From assembly GCA_012932295.1 (NCBI GenBank), contig JAAONU010000019.1:29675913-29739912 (forward strand): a DNA stretch of 64,000 bases, given 5' to 3'. A model generated the notes under the pieces. The model made no database searches, was not told the origin of the DNA, and saw only the letters and a list, made by a program, of their open reading frames with translations. The stretch comes from Cyclina sinensis (Eukaryota > Mollusca > Bivalvia > Venerida > Veneridae). Made by a program: the position numbers and the translations under genes. This document shows positions 34,062-46,700 of the stretch, piece by piece. Position 1 is the first letter of the stretch; each line of letters begins with the position of its first letter.

Positions 34062-35566
34062 TAGCTCACCTGAGCACACTGTACTCAAGGAAAGCTTATG
34101 TGATTTGTCCTGTGTCTGTTGTCCTGTTTCGTCTTGCATTATACACATTTTACTTGAAACATCATCCTCCAGAACTATTTAGGTCAAATGTGAATAAACA
34201 TGGCACAGACATTCCATGCATGGAGCTCTACCAAATCTGTTCTAAAATTTCCTTTCCATATAGAACGCTTGTTGCTATGGCAACAAGAATGAAAAATCTG
34301 CAATTTTTTCTAATCTAAAACCACTAGGCCCAGAGCTCTATTATTTGGTTTGTAGCATTTTCTAGTGGACCTCTGCCAAACAATTCATATTACTGAGGGC
34401 AAAAATTTGCTAAAATTACAATTGCGAAAATTTTGAATTATGGCAAAATCGAGAAAATTTGCTATGGCAACAAGAATGAAAAATCTGCAATTTTTTCTAA
34501 TCTAAAACCACTAGGCCCAGAGCTCTGTTATTTGGTTTGTAGCATTTTCTAGTGGACCTCTGCCAAACGATTCATATTACTGTGGGCAAAAATTTGCTAA
34601 AATTACAACTGCGAAAATTTTAAATTCTGGCAAAATCGAGAAAATTTTCAGTCGCCAAAAAAAACATTTTAAGGTATGTCCCTGGGATACCCTGTCTGAG
34701 AGTTCACATGTTTTAACTAGAAATTATCAGAAACTTTAAGACTGAGATTTTTGAAATTACATGTGAGATAGTAATATGTGATGCTCTACCAAGATTGTTA
34801 AAATTTTGCCACTTCGATCATTTTTGCACAAGTTTAACCTAAAACTCAATCTGATTAAAATCATATCCTAAACATTGCTATGCTATTAGGATCTGAGGAC
34901 GACCAATAGAAGGTCACCTTCTTGTGACCTATCCATCAGCCAATCAGAGCAACGCTTCCACCCTCATGGAAGTAAATGTTCAACTTGTGAAAATCTATTT
35001 ATATAGCTGGGATCCCAAACAATTGTCTGCCACGTATAAACTGTCACTGAACTCAGGTAAATTTATTTGTTAAGATCATCCAGAATAATGAAATTAATGT
35101 TTGTGCAGAATATTATTTTTTCAAAATATCTAAGCATTTTCCGTTTCCGATAACATTGTTATGCTAGATAAGTTTACACGCAGTCTGTGTAACGCCTTGT
35201 GTACATGTAAGCTATCGAGACGCATCATAAGCTACAGTGTCATTGGCTGGGATATAAATAACAATAATGGAAATTCCAGGTTATCGAGAAGACAGAGATA
35301 AATGTGTCGTCTTCAGATCTAACCGTAGGGAGATCTTGAACTTCAGTCAGATTGACCTAAAACTACTAAGTAAATAACAAAATATATGGGAACCTTTTAG
35401 AATCAGAATCAGAAAGTAAGTTGCCGTAAGCTTTGATATTGGCATGTAGCTTTTTCTAATTTTTTTTTTTTTTTCTTATATTTTGATAATAAATCCAAAC
35501 ATTGCACTTGTCATTTTTAGCAGTTATACTCAGGTGACCAATCCAAAGCCATCATGGCCCTCTTTT
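34062..35566 (+). mobile_element. Diverged minisatellite-cored element with 187-bp duplication
   Basis: Starts TAGCTCACCTGAGCACACTG and ends AGCCATCATGGCCCTCTTT, eroded versions of the ends at 26579-28724. Inside, 34273-34459 and 34460-34646 are near-identical tandem 187-bp copies (landmark TGCTATGGCAACAAGAATG). Positions about 34880-35420 look unrelated to the family and may be a further insertion. Confidence 0.65.
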
Positions 35567-35570
35567 TGCT

Positions 35571-36779
35571 GTAGTACTGTATTTATAATGTTTTTGTTTA
35601 AAATAGAGAAATCCATTACAGTTTTATATTTACAGTCAAAATGCAACAGAATGATTTTTTTGTGTACTCTGTGAACTTTTTTCAAACATTTTCGCAGCAA
35701 TTAAAAGATACCACACAACAACAAAATGTAATTGTATGAAAAAAATTATCTGGTCTGTCACATACTTGAAGAATTATAGTTGACGTAAGTTTCATGTTTA
35801 ATAAGTTTGATTTAAAAGAAATAATACAACAGAGGTAATGGTGTAGTGGTTTCAGGTATAAGTTACTCCGGTATGAGGAGTCAGAGTGTTCAGTTTTCAA
35901 AGGTTACATTACCTTAACATTGAGCATCATAATGAAATAACATACATTGTACTTACAGATACATTGTTTTTGTGGTATCCTTAGAATATATTAGTTTCAT
36001 AGTACCTTGGAAAACAAAGTTTAAGACAGTGTACTGAAATTACTCTTGAGTTTGTCTATTGCATTGAAAAAGCAGAGAGTGTTGCTAACTTATTTGCATA
36101 CTGTTTCAACATTTCACATACATTGGTTACTAACTTGTTACAAATATTCACCATGTGTTTGATCCAGTTCAGGTGATTTACCAGTAGTAATAGCATAGCA
36201 GAGTGGCCATGCTGAGGTGTTATTCGTAGACTGTGTGAATCTTGTTCTGTTTTATCCTTACTTGTGTCTGTTTTATTGTTATGCAGCTGAAGCCAAGACT
36301 GGCCAGCAATTGCATTTTAGACCTCAGATTTCAAGGTTTTATTTTGTAAATGTTGTAACTAGTCATAGAGGCATAAACTGTGTTCCAGTTTGTTATATAA
36401 CCATTATTTATTAGAATTTTTATGTTATTGTAAAAGTGATATGCAGATCTAAGTGTATTGATTTTCTTGTGTAGTCTATCTAGTATATTATAATTTCCAC
36501 CATTATCATTGAGCATTAGTTAAGCAATTTAATGTTTTACAGCCTTTAATGGAATTATTTTGTCTTTACCTGTAATTGACAGTAGATTTTTCATGTTTCA
36601 GAAAGTATTATGTTTGGAAGAGACTGCTTTAGTTATATCTGTAATCAAAACCTATCTCTTTTTCAATCTTATCTACTGGTGAGATTTATAACCTAGTATT
36701 AGAACATGTTTGAAGGTAAAGTAATATAGGAAAATTGTAGAAGAGGTTAGTGAAGGTGACCAATGTACACATGACGGTG
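35571..36779. other. Intergenic, AT-rich, nothing recognised
   Basis: About 1.2 kb with no protein-like frame, splice pattern or clear repeat terminus. The only tRNA-like hint, near 35840, is too weak to call. Confidence 0.5.
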
Positions 36780-36976
36780 CTTCTACTTCTGTCCCGTTTT
36801 TTTCTATATGACATTCTAGAACAGAATTGTCATTCTGTCCCGTTTTTCCTCTGTATGACATTCTAGAATAAAATTTTTCATTCTGTCCCGTTTTTCCTCT
36901 GTATGACATTCTAGAATAGAATATTTCATTCTGTCACGATTTTCCTCTATATGACCTTCTAGAATAGAATATTTCA
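36780..36976. repeat. 48-bp tandem repeat, about four copies
   Basis: GACATTCTAGAA recurs at about 36810, 36857, 36905 and (as GACCTTCTAGAA) 36952, with TCTGTCCCGTTTTTCCTC in each unit. Period 47-48 bp. The short repeated peptide in one minus frame is a by-product of the repeat. Confidence 0.85.
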
Positions 36977-37384
36977 AGCTGATATTATATAAGCATATAA
37001 AAACAGCCAGTTTCTTGATGACCTATAGTTGGTTAAAAAAAATATTACGTTTTAAATTGATGTATGGCTTTTTGACAAAACTTCACCTTACAGTGAATAT
37101 GTAGTTGCTTTTCTTAGATGGTGTGTCATATTGTTCAGCTTGATACAAATCTTCTATCAGCTTTTATTTTTTCTTGTTATTTGAACACCAAACAATTCAA
37201 AACTTTTTATTTATTTAAAAGATTTTGCATGTTCTAACCAATGGAATTGAATATTTTCTTTAGAACACTTTTTTTATTCTTCACTGTATTGTGTTAATTT
37301 TATGTATTTTGAAACAATCATGGATTAAAGTTTCATTTGAAAAAGAATTGTAATATGATTTTCTTTATCTCTTATTTGATATAT

Positions 37385-38790
37385 TATACCCCCACAAACA
37401 AAGTTTGAGGGGGTATATAGGAGTGGGCTTGGCAGTCTGTCGGTCGGTTGGTTGGTCTGTCGGTCTGTCACGGTTTCCGGACGATAACTCATGAAAGGCT
37501 TGACAGGTTTAAATAATTTTTGGTACACAGGTGTAACATCATAAGATACAGGTCAAGTTCGATATTGGGGCTGGTGGGGCCCAGATAAAGGTCACTGTGA
37601 CTAAAATTAGAAAAACGGTTTCCGGACGATAACTCATGAAAGACTTGAGAGATTTAAAAAAGTTTTGGTACTAAGGTGTAACATCATAAGATACAGGTCA
37701 GGTTCGATATTGGGGCTGGTGGGGCCAAGGTTAAGGTCACTGTTACTAAAAATAGAAAAACGGTTTACGGACAATAACTCATGAAAGGCTAGACAGATTA
37801 AAAAAAATTTTGGTACACAGTTGTAACATCACAAGATACAGGTCAAGTTCGATATTGGGGCTTGTGGGCCAAGGTCAAGGTCACTGCTACTAAAAATAGA
37901 AAAACGGTTTTTGGATGATTACGCATGAAAGGCTAGACAGATTAAAAAATATTTTGGTACACAGGTGTAACATCATTAGATACAGGTCACGTTCGATATT
38001 GGGGCTGGTGGGGCCAAGGTCAAGGTCACTGTTACTAAAAATAGAAAAACGGTTTCCGGACAATAACTCATGAATGGCTTGACAGATTTAACAATTTTTG
38101 GTACACAGGTGTGACATCATAAGATACAGGTCAGCTTCGATATTGGGGCTGGTGGGGTCAAGGTCACTGTTACTATAAATAATAAAATGGTTGAAAAATT
38201 ATCTGATAATAAGTTATGAAATCTTGACACATTTAAACAATTACCGATACACAGGTGTAACATCATAGGATACAGGTCAAGCTTGATTTTGGGGCTGGTG
38301 TGGCCAAGGTCAAGGTCACTGTTACTAAAAATAAAAAATAAATGATTTCTGCTCAATAACTTGAGTTAAGAATGAGATATTGTGATGATGAAATTTGCTG
38401 TAAAGGTAGCTTCTATGAAGAAGATGCTTGGGATTGAAAATTTTGCCAGTTGGGTCAAGGTCACTCTTCGCTTAAAGTAAAAATAGAAAAACTGGTTTAC
38501 TCAATAACTCATGAAAGGTTTGACAGATTTAAACCATTTTGGTACACAGGTGTAACATCATAAAGTACAGATGAAGTTCGACTTTTGGGCTGCTGAGGTC
38601 AGTGTCAAGGTCACTGTTACTAAAAATAAAAAAAGAGGTTTCTGCTCAATAACTTGAGTATCGAAAAGATATTATGATGAAACTTTCTTTAAAGATAGTT
38701 TCTATAAAGAGAACGCTTGGGATTGAAAATTTGGCCGGTTGGATCAAGGTCACTGTTCACTTTAACTAAGAATAGAAAAACAGTTTCTCG
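37385..38790. mobile_element. Minisatellite-cored element with 145-bp units
   Basis: Begins TATACCCCCACAAACAAAG with a hairpin (ACCCCCACA against TTTGAGGGGGTAT) and a CGGTCGGTTGGTTGGTC stretch. Units of 145 bp start with CGGTTTCCGGACGATAACTC at about 37471, 37616, 37761, 37905 and 38050, then become degenerate to about 38790. Each holds AAGGTCAAGGTCACTG. The right end is not clear. Confidence 0.75.
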
Positions 38791-39363
38791 GGTTTCACGT
38801 TTGATTAGACTTACTGGTCTCCTTTCATTGTAAGGAAGTATTCCCCAGTTCGTAACTGAAGTAGAAAAAGAAAGGAACACAAGTATACTTCACTGTGTAA
38901 AGGCGAACTAAAGTCCTAGTCTGACCTACTTTTTAATTAACCTTAATGAGAATGAGTAACCGTGTTAATGCACTGTCATAAACCTTTCAAATTTGCTGAT
39001 TAGCGAAAATCAGTATGACAGTTCCTAAATACCAGCAGGTACGTACATAAACATGTTAATATACGTACCTGATACTAGCACACTGTAGTCTGTTGTTTCA
39101 AATCATGTCTTCCTACCAGACTTCTTGTTCTTTGGATAATGACGTCACAGAATCGAAACTGCACACCACTGACATCTTTCAAACTTTTGAGTGATTGATT
39201 TATCACAATGTCACCACGTGTGGTCATTTTAGACCATTCTCGCTGTCAGTGTAAATGCCACATTTCCTCACCATAAGGCGCACTAGCACATCGTGCAAAT
39301 CAGTTTAGTTCCTTAACATTACTTTCCGCAAATGACCTTGTACAAGAGTGTTCATGTGACTGT

Positions 39364-40593
39364 CAGACATGGGGTCGATTACTTCTAAATGTAATCGATT
39401 AAATTACGATTACATCAATACAATTTAGAATACGATTACGATTACATTACTCTATTTTTTAAACTGTAACCGAATAAATTACAATTACTCTGAAAATGTA
39501 GTCGATTACAATTACGATTACTTTTCATTGTGTTCATAGCAGTAATCAGATAAAAGATCCAAATAGCACTGACATTTTCATTTACACAAAAACATGAACA
39601 CAGCTGCAGCACACAATTTGCAAAATGTTACAAAGTAACCAGGATAACTGACATGTGTCTTCTACTAAATTTAAATGTGTGAGTTACATTTTATCATAAT
39701 TAATTTTTCAAATGTTTTATCACTCAGTCTACAGCGCTCTGGACGAAATATTTTGCCAGCTATGCTAAACAATCGCTCAACTGGGGCTGATGTACCTTTA
39801 AATGTGTTGAAAAATTGGAGGTTGTTGTTGTTGAACCAGATATATAAGAACTGCACAGTTTGCATTTTGCTTTTGTAATTTCCTTAGCATCTGGTGGTAT
39901 ATCAAAAAATTTAGAAGCCATAACACTTGATTTCTGTGCAGACAGAATTGCAATAACCACAATATGTGCTATATAAAACAGAAAATCATGAACTGGTTTT
40001 ACACTTTTGTTGAGTGATTATACCAATTATCTTCAGTAAGGGGACAGCAAACTAGGTGTTATTGTACAATATCAGTTATTGATTTCATAAATACTTGTTT
40101 AAGCCTCAGGCAGAATATAAAAGTTGTTTGTTACTGATAACAAAAGGTGAAAATATTTATGGGATATAATTAAATCATAACTTAGTCTGAAGGATTGTGT
40201 ATAGTCAAACAGTAAAATTAAATAACTCAGTTATAAATGAAACTTGAGAAAAGTAAAACTTTTCAATTAAATAAATTTCACCTTTAATTGAATCTGTCCA
40301 AAGTAAAACTAGTTTAACATATTACACCCAGTGCACTTTGCAGTATTTTTTAATATGAAATATCGTATTTGCACAAGTGTATAATACAGCAGTTCCATAA
40401 ATGAAGTCTTTTTCTATGCCAAAGTAATTGATTTGTAATCGACGATTACACCACTTTTCATGCAGGTAATGATTACAATTACGATTAAATGTAATCGACT
40501 TTTAAAAAGTAATCGAATACATTCGATTACATGGACAAATTGTAATTAAATGCAATCGATTACGATTACACAATTACGATTACCCCATGTCTG
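39364..40593 (-). mobile_element. Complete hAT element, internally deleted, perfect 8-bp target duplication
   Basis: Ends CAGACATGGGGTCGATTAC and (reverse complement) CAGACATGGGGTAATCG form terminal inverted repeats. GTGACTGT flanks both sides exactly (39356-39363 and 40594-40601). Subterminal regions are packed with AATCGATTAC/TAATCG motifs, plausible transposase-binding repeats. It still carries the two outer ends of a hAT transposase gene but lacks the catalytic core, so it can move only in trans. Confidence 0.88.
39671..39960 (-). pseudogene. hAT transposase remnant: BED-finger head joined out of frame to dimerisation tail
   Basis: One minus frame reads FFDIPPDAKEITKAKCKLC then STTTTSNFSTHLKVHQ, a BED-type zinc finger (CxxC plus HxxxxH). 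An overlapping frame reads TSAPVERLFSIAGKIF then RPERCRLSDKTFEKLIMIK, the hAT C-terminal dimerisation region. The RNase-H-like core is gone and the junction, near 39790-39805, shifts frame. Confidence 0.85.
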
Positions 40594-41599
40594 GTGACTG
40601 TAGTCCATGTATCTTTTCTACTTCCGAGTATTGATACTTCTGGCAATGTCCTTCGTGTCAAGGGTCGAAAAGGTCTTTCGGCAGATACTTCTCCATGTTT
40701 CCTTATCTATAGCCCAAACATACACCAAAATATTAAATTTCTTTAGGTGTTTGGCAGATTTTGTTGGACGCAGTACAGTCAGGTTTAAGTCGCGATTGTC
40801 ATCATTATCATTAGTGTCTTGGAAATATTTTTACATATCTGAATTGAGCAAACAAATACCTCTTTGAATATGTTCACTTTGCCCAATAGAAAGTAGGGCA
40901 CGGCATGAAAAACATCCACATGAAAACGAATGTCCGAATGTGCCGTAAATGAGGCTATTACGAAGGCAGCCGATAAGCTGTCTCTACAAGAACGTACGAG
41001 TTAAAAAATATTGGGCAATAAAGCTCTTTTATTAAAAAAAAACAAATAATGTTAAAAATAAAAGAGAGCATTGTCAACCTCTCAGATTAACATGAAAAAA
41101 GAAATCATCTACCTTCTACTATGCGCGGAGATACTACTCAAAAACAGAGAAACGATATCTACTTGGTATAATTTTCAACATTTACATTACCGTTTACAGT
41201 CGTGTTTATTTATTTTTTTCGAATCAATTTTTTTTCCGAAGAATCATAAATTCTGTCACCTCGTGATCTTATAGACATTTTCTAAGCTTTCTTTCAACAT
41301 AATTCTTATTTTTCTAAATCAAGTCGGCTTCATGACGGCCATTTTCCGTTAATTGTCAACTTTCAAGCAATTAAAAGCATACGTCAGAGTGAAATGCGAA
41401 TATTTTATAAGCTCGTGAAGTATTTTTCAATCACTCATCTCAGTCTGAATAATACTTTTCAAAAATGCAAGTTCCTGGTAAATTACTTCCAATTTAGATT
41501 GAAAACTATACTAATTTCGTTTCCATTTGTTCTGAAATGACGTCACAAGGCCACATTTATCTAATACACTTTTTCCAGCCCTTGTCTTCGTTTGTTGGT

Positions 41600-42240
41600 T
41601 TTTGGTTCAACAATTAAAAACACATTTTGTATATGAATATTACCTGGATTTAGTTCCAAATGATTTAAGATTTTTCATGACTAAACTACGTATTCATCAA
41701 CACTTAATTTACGTATACTATACTGACATACCGGAAGATTTGGTGAAAAAAAAAAACAACAGAATATACCTAGAGATGAAAGACTCTGTCTGTACTGCAA
41801 TTTAAACGGCATTGAAGATATGTGTCATTTTGTTTGTATTTGCCCACATTACCGAACACAAAGAGTAACTTATTTGAAATATCATTACTATGTAAGACCA
41901 TCTGTTTTTTTTTTTTTTAATTCTTTGAATTACTCAATAGTTATGACAAAAATTATTTGTACAATTTAGCGACATTTATAAAAGAATCCTTAAAAACAAG
42001 AAACAATGTAAACTTTGTTCATAAATAGTGTTAGGATTACTCAAAAATGTATGTTTCGTAAGTATTTTCTATTTTTTTCTCAGACTTTCTTCTACTCTCC
42101 ATATGTACTAATATTCCTGTACCCTTGTTTATGTACTTTTGCAATAACCACGTGTTTATTTAATAATTATTTGTTTGTATTATAGACAATCTACTACATG
42201 TATGTACAAATCCAAATAAAATATTGTTCTGTTCTGTTAA
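41600..42240 (+). mobile_element. LINE 3'-end remnant with zinc knuckle and 3' tail
   Basis: Frame one reads YYLDLVPNDLRFFMTKLRIH. After a frameshift near 41760 the next frame reads DERLCLYCNLNGIEDMCHFV then CICPHY, a CxxC-H-C motif typical of molluscan ORF2 C termini, then LATFIKESLKTRNNVN. The 3' tail AATAAAATATTGTTCTGTTC matches the usual end of such LINEs. 5' truncated and frameshifted. Confidence 0.8.
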
Positions 42241-42296
42241 AAAATATATTTACGTGCATGGGAAGGGAATGGAATGAAAGGGAAGGAAGGGAAGTA

Positions 42297-42364
42297 TAAA
42301 TGAATGAATAAATGAATGAATGAATGAATGAATGAATGAATGAATGAATGAATGAATGAATGAA
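42297..42364. repeat. (TGAA)n microsatellite
   Basis: About 16 near-perfect tetranucleotide units next to a GGAA-rich stretch, just downstream of the LINE tail. Confidence 0.95.
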
Positions 42365-43560
42365 GTTCTTTTCATATGGAATTTCTAGAAGAAAAAACTG
42401 TAAAATCAAGTAGGCTATGGTTCCATTTTATGTTGAATTATCTATGATGTATTTGTCAGATTGGTTTGCCTTTGGGGAAATTCCTTGGAGTAAATATTCA
42501 TTCGTGTCATTCTGGTTGCTCTTTGTTCTGATAACTTGAATTAACAACGGATTAAGGGGGTTTAGTGGGTTATTTTGTGTGTTTTAGCCTAATAACTGGA
42601 CTAGCTGCTGTGCATAACGCAAGGAATATATTTTAACTTGACAACTGTTATGTGTATTATTCGTGTATTATATCAAATATCAGTATTTAAAAGCAAGCCA
42701 AAACTTCTGAGGCTGAAATGCATCCCTTGCTTAAACAGGCACTTTAATTGTGTCCAGTTTTAGTGTTTTCACTGACCAATGGTGTAAAGGGAAGCAACTC
42801 GTTAAGACGCCAGCTGCCTAGATTGTGGGAGTGAAAAGAAAAGAGAGTTACTCGCTTTGGTTTCAATATAACAATAATAATAATAAATGTATTATGTCAA
42901 AATATTTCTGTATCAATTACATATCAAAGCTTTTCATATAACTAGAATCTAGAGCTAGTTGGTTTTAAAAGAGCTAGATCTATTAACATTCATACATTTC
43001 TCATTATATCAAGAGTAGTAATGCGTATCCTTATTCTAATTCGATGGACTGATTTATCTGATACAAATAGGAAGAGAATTAATCGAGCTGATAAAAAAGT
43101 AAACTTGCTGATAAAGTATCTTAGTGATGGAAAGGCTCCAGAATTTGGCTACTTTAAAACTGACTAGACAAGTGAGTAAATAATTTATGCACGTGCAAGT
43201 TGGCCAATCATGGTGTGCAAATCTTGAATGAATTAAACTCATTTACTGTGATTTAAGCGACTGATCTTCGATAATAAACTTGAATATGTGTTATAAACGT
43301 GTATGATTTCAGACTGAAAGTAGGCGCAAGAACAATGTTTTGAGATATTGGTAAAAGAAAGTGCAGCCTTGAAAAATGTCAGAACTTGCTTGATCAAACA
43401 TGTTTTGTGACATGTTTCTTTAACGACTGTTTTTGACCAGCTTCTTTTTTTCTAATATTACTTTCATATTATTATGTAAATTGAATTATTCAAACTAGTA
43501 ACAGCTCACAATATTGTCTTGGAAATCAACAAAAATGTTGCATTGTACTTAATTAATGCG
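42365..43560. other. Intergenic upstream of 14-3-3, nothing recognised
   Basis: About 1.2 kb of AT-rich sequence with no coding frame or repeat termini that I can support. Distal regulatory elements could be here but none is readable by eye. Confidence 0.45.
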
Positions 43561-43706
43561 ACCAAAATTTCTGCATGCGCAGTAATACTTGTAAAGTGTT
43601 ACGCACCGGTGGAACTACTTTTTTGTCTTGGCGGTAGCAGCCATTTTGTGGGCTCTCTGAATTAGTAACAAAAATCCGTCTCGATCCATTCATAAACACT
43701 ATAAAA
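43561..43706 (+). promoter_or_regulatory. Putative proximal promoter and 5' UTR of 14-3-3 epsilon
   Basis: Directly upstream of the first coding exon. It contains TGCATGCGCAGTAA (NRF1-like GCATGCGCA) and GCGGTAGCAGCCATTTTGTG (a YY1-like GCCATTTT). It has no TATA box and a local rise in G+C, as in broadly expressed genes. The start site is not determined; motif assignments are by resemblance only. Confidence 0.4.
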
Positions 43707-43776
43707 ATGAGCGGTGGCGACAGAGAAGATATTGTTTACCAGGCTAAGCTGGCTGAGCAAGCCGAAAGATACGATG
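43707..43776 (+). CDS. YWHAE: 14-3-3 epsilon exon 1 (the only first exon seen)
   Basis: ATG at 43707 starts [20 protein letters not shown] then RYD, with donor GTAATT in phase 1. Both second exons (48921 and 56282) start with AA-ATG, completing the same Glu codon, so either can be joined. No similar sequence was found between the two cassettes. Confidence 0.93.
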
Positions 43777-46700
43777 GTAATTTTAAATGTAGCTTGTATT
43801 CAGTTTCCGAAACAGGATCGTCATCGGGAATCGACTGGAATATTTGAAATTCCTTTGAACGTCCTGGGTTTCACTGAAATATAGTAATGTGTGTAGGACT
43901 CTGCTAAATTACAGTTCCTATAATTATAATTTGAGATCATATGTTAGCAATGGTTAAAAACCCGAATGCGGAACTGTGTCCATGGTTATTTTGACAATCA
44001 TGACAGGTGGACGCCATTTTGAGTCACTGGACGCTACCTGGTAAATCAGCAACATTGATATATTTAATGTAGGTCGAACATTGAGAAAGAATGGTCAGCT
44101 AGCAATCCCTTTTTTGCTTCAAAAGAATGAAAGCAGTTCCCCCTCAGTTTTCAAGCGTTTGTGAAATTAGGTGGAGCTAGAAAAGCCTAACCTAGGAGAT
44201 AGAAGAGACAACAGTTATGATAGACACTCTTACTCAGATATATTTTAACACTCGTACATATTGTTATATCTTAAAGTGGTTTTCCACACTATTATTTTTG
44301 CTTTAAGTTTGTATAATCAGATGCTGCCACAAGTTGGTTGACTGTTGGCACACACAGCTTCACTTTAGTTACCAGGTTCTGGCTAAGTTCTGTTTTTAGC
44401 AGTGTAGTCTCACTATTTCACCTCTGAAGGTGAACAATTTTATAGGTTGACATTTTATAGTTGTTCCCCTTCTACATCTCACTTTGATCTGCATCTGCTT
44501 TCGCCCAAATGTATGTGGTTTGGCACATAAAATCACTTGTTTGTCCCATATTTTTCAGAGTTTACATCTAAAATGGTGACGTTAACATAATATATGAAAA
44601 CTTAAACCAGTTCTTTTCATCTTAGAAAACACATAGATATTATAAACTGAAAAACTTGTTCTGTATCTGTTTATCCCCCATTTTATTTAAATTCTGGCAT
44701 TCAGAATACCCTGGTAATGAATTGAATGGTGTGATTGTTGCAGAGGAAATTACCTGAGGTTTTCCTTCTGCGAGATATCCGCTTGGAGATATGCAGTTTA
44801 AAATTAGGCTAAAGGTTGAACAACTAAACAATATCAGATCTATAAAAGTGGTTCAACACTTCAAGCATAATAAATAAGGCTAGGGCAGTGAAGTTCTTGT
44901 GTTCTGTACGTAGCAGGGGCTGGAAAGTAGTTGTGATGGTGTCTGTTATGAATGTAGGATTTTTGGCTAAAAGATGTTGATGACAGTGAAAATGTTCATG
45001 GAGTGATTGCATAAATTGGTTTTTCACACTTTTAAAAACTTGTTTTTATCAAAATATTGGTAGATAATCCAGATTGTCTCGCATATGCTGGAAGTTTTCT
45101 TAACAATTAGTTATTACAAATTATTACAGTCATTCAACTATTTTGTAAAAAAAGTATTGAAATACATGTACTTTGTTTCTACAATTATTAGAAATTAGTC
45201 TATTCTTGACTTCCTTTTGTATTATATAAAAAAATATATAATTGACCAAAATGTTCATCTGTTAAAAATAGTTTGCTGAAACAGTTGTTCCAAAGAACTA
45301 GAATATGATAATGAAATATCCTGCTGGTTTAAGGTGATTAAGGAGAGACTTGGGTTCATTACATCTAAGTTGAGTACATTTGATTTTGACAGTTTTTCAT
45401 TAGTGGCTGTATGAAAAATTGTTAATTTTACATTGTTTCATATGTCAGGGTTTCTATGTATATGTAAAAATAGATAACAAGAAAATGAAGTGAGGCTAGA
45501 CTGTGAAAATGTTCTTCAAAAGTCTCTAGTCTATAAGAAATGTTACGAATATGGAATTAAGGCTGAAAGAATTGAACCACTGTGGTACAATTCCTTAAAT
45601 TCTGAATGTAGTGTATTATTGAAATGCAAATATTCATCCTAAAATTCACAGTTCTGACAAGTGAGCCATCATAGGCCATATTGACTTTGAAGAATCTTGT
45701 AGATGTAGTTGAAGAACTAACTATTTAGTCTGTTTTCTTAACCTTGACATGAACCTGTAATTCTTGTAGAAATGGCCACACAATGTATTATCAGTCCTTA
45801 GTAATTTTGTTATAACATTGACTATGTTGAGGCATTATACGACTTGCTCATATGAAATAGCATTCTACTAGTTTTTCTGAAGCTTGCCAATGCCTCCTTC
45901 CTGGCATATTACTAGTATGTTCTTAAGAATTTGATTTCAGTAGTGAAAATTAATCTGTCCACCTCTTAGTTACTCCCAGTTTTAGATTAGATATGTTTGT
46001 TCCATCCCATTGGCTGAAATCCTGAGCAGCCTTAAATTATCAGTGAAAAAATGTTTTGCTATACTAGATACTGTAGTTAAGAAATATGCATGATTTTAGA
46101 GGATGACAGATCATAAACTTGTTCAGTATTGAACCGCTCGGAAGATTTTTTTAAAAGTTGTGAAAACTTGAAAATTGAGGGGGAATCTATGAAGTAGGAT
46201 ATTGGTCATGAGTACACTTGCCTCTTTAAAGGAATAGTTTTCTTATTAACTGTTTTTTCTTTTGGTTTGTAAAATTCAGTAGCAAGCCATTCCAGTTCTT
46301 AAGTAAGACTCGATTGCCAGTTTGCAGTCTGTGCAAACTGCAGATGATTATACGCGAGATTTCTAAATTCAGAATTACCATGAAGGCTCTAGTTTTCTCC
46401 ATAGCGTCAGACATTGAGGGACATTCAACTTTTTTTGTAAGTATGAATTTGGATTTCCCTATATTAAACTGATGTATGTACTTGTTAGATTGTATGCTAT
46501 CATATTCAGTACTTGGCAGATAGGCATAAGAAACTGTAATGAGATGAGTCCTGTCTAGTCACCAGATCCTTAGGACCCTTTAATGGCTTAGTGGAGCTGA
46601 AATGAATCATAGAAGGGCGATTGACTTCTCTTTGTCTTCGGTGTTCTGTCCCAGTGTAAATTTTGAGTAAGTCATAGTTGCTGTTTTAAGATTAAAGTGG

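Noticed and set aside
35825..35905. Possible tRNA or SINE head (TGGTGTAGTGGTTTCAGG)
   Set aside because: It resembles an A box, but no acceptable B box or acceptor stem follows at tRNA spacing.
36673..36909. Minus-strand frame with repeated peptide MSYRGKTGQN
   Set aside because: The peptide repeat is only the translation of a 48-bp DNA tandem repeat (48 nt is 16 codons). There is no splice or family support.
42194..42409. Frame with IHSFIHSFIHSF repeats
   Set aside because: Translation of the (TGAA)n microsatellite, not a gene.
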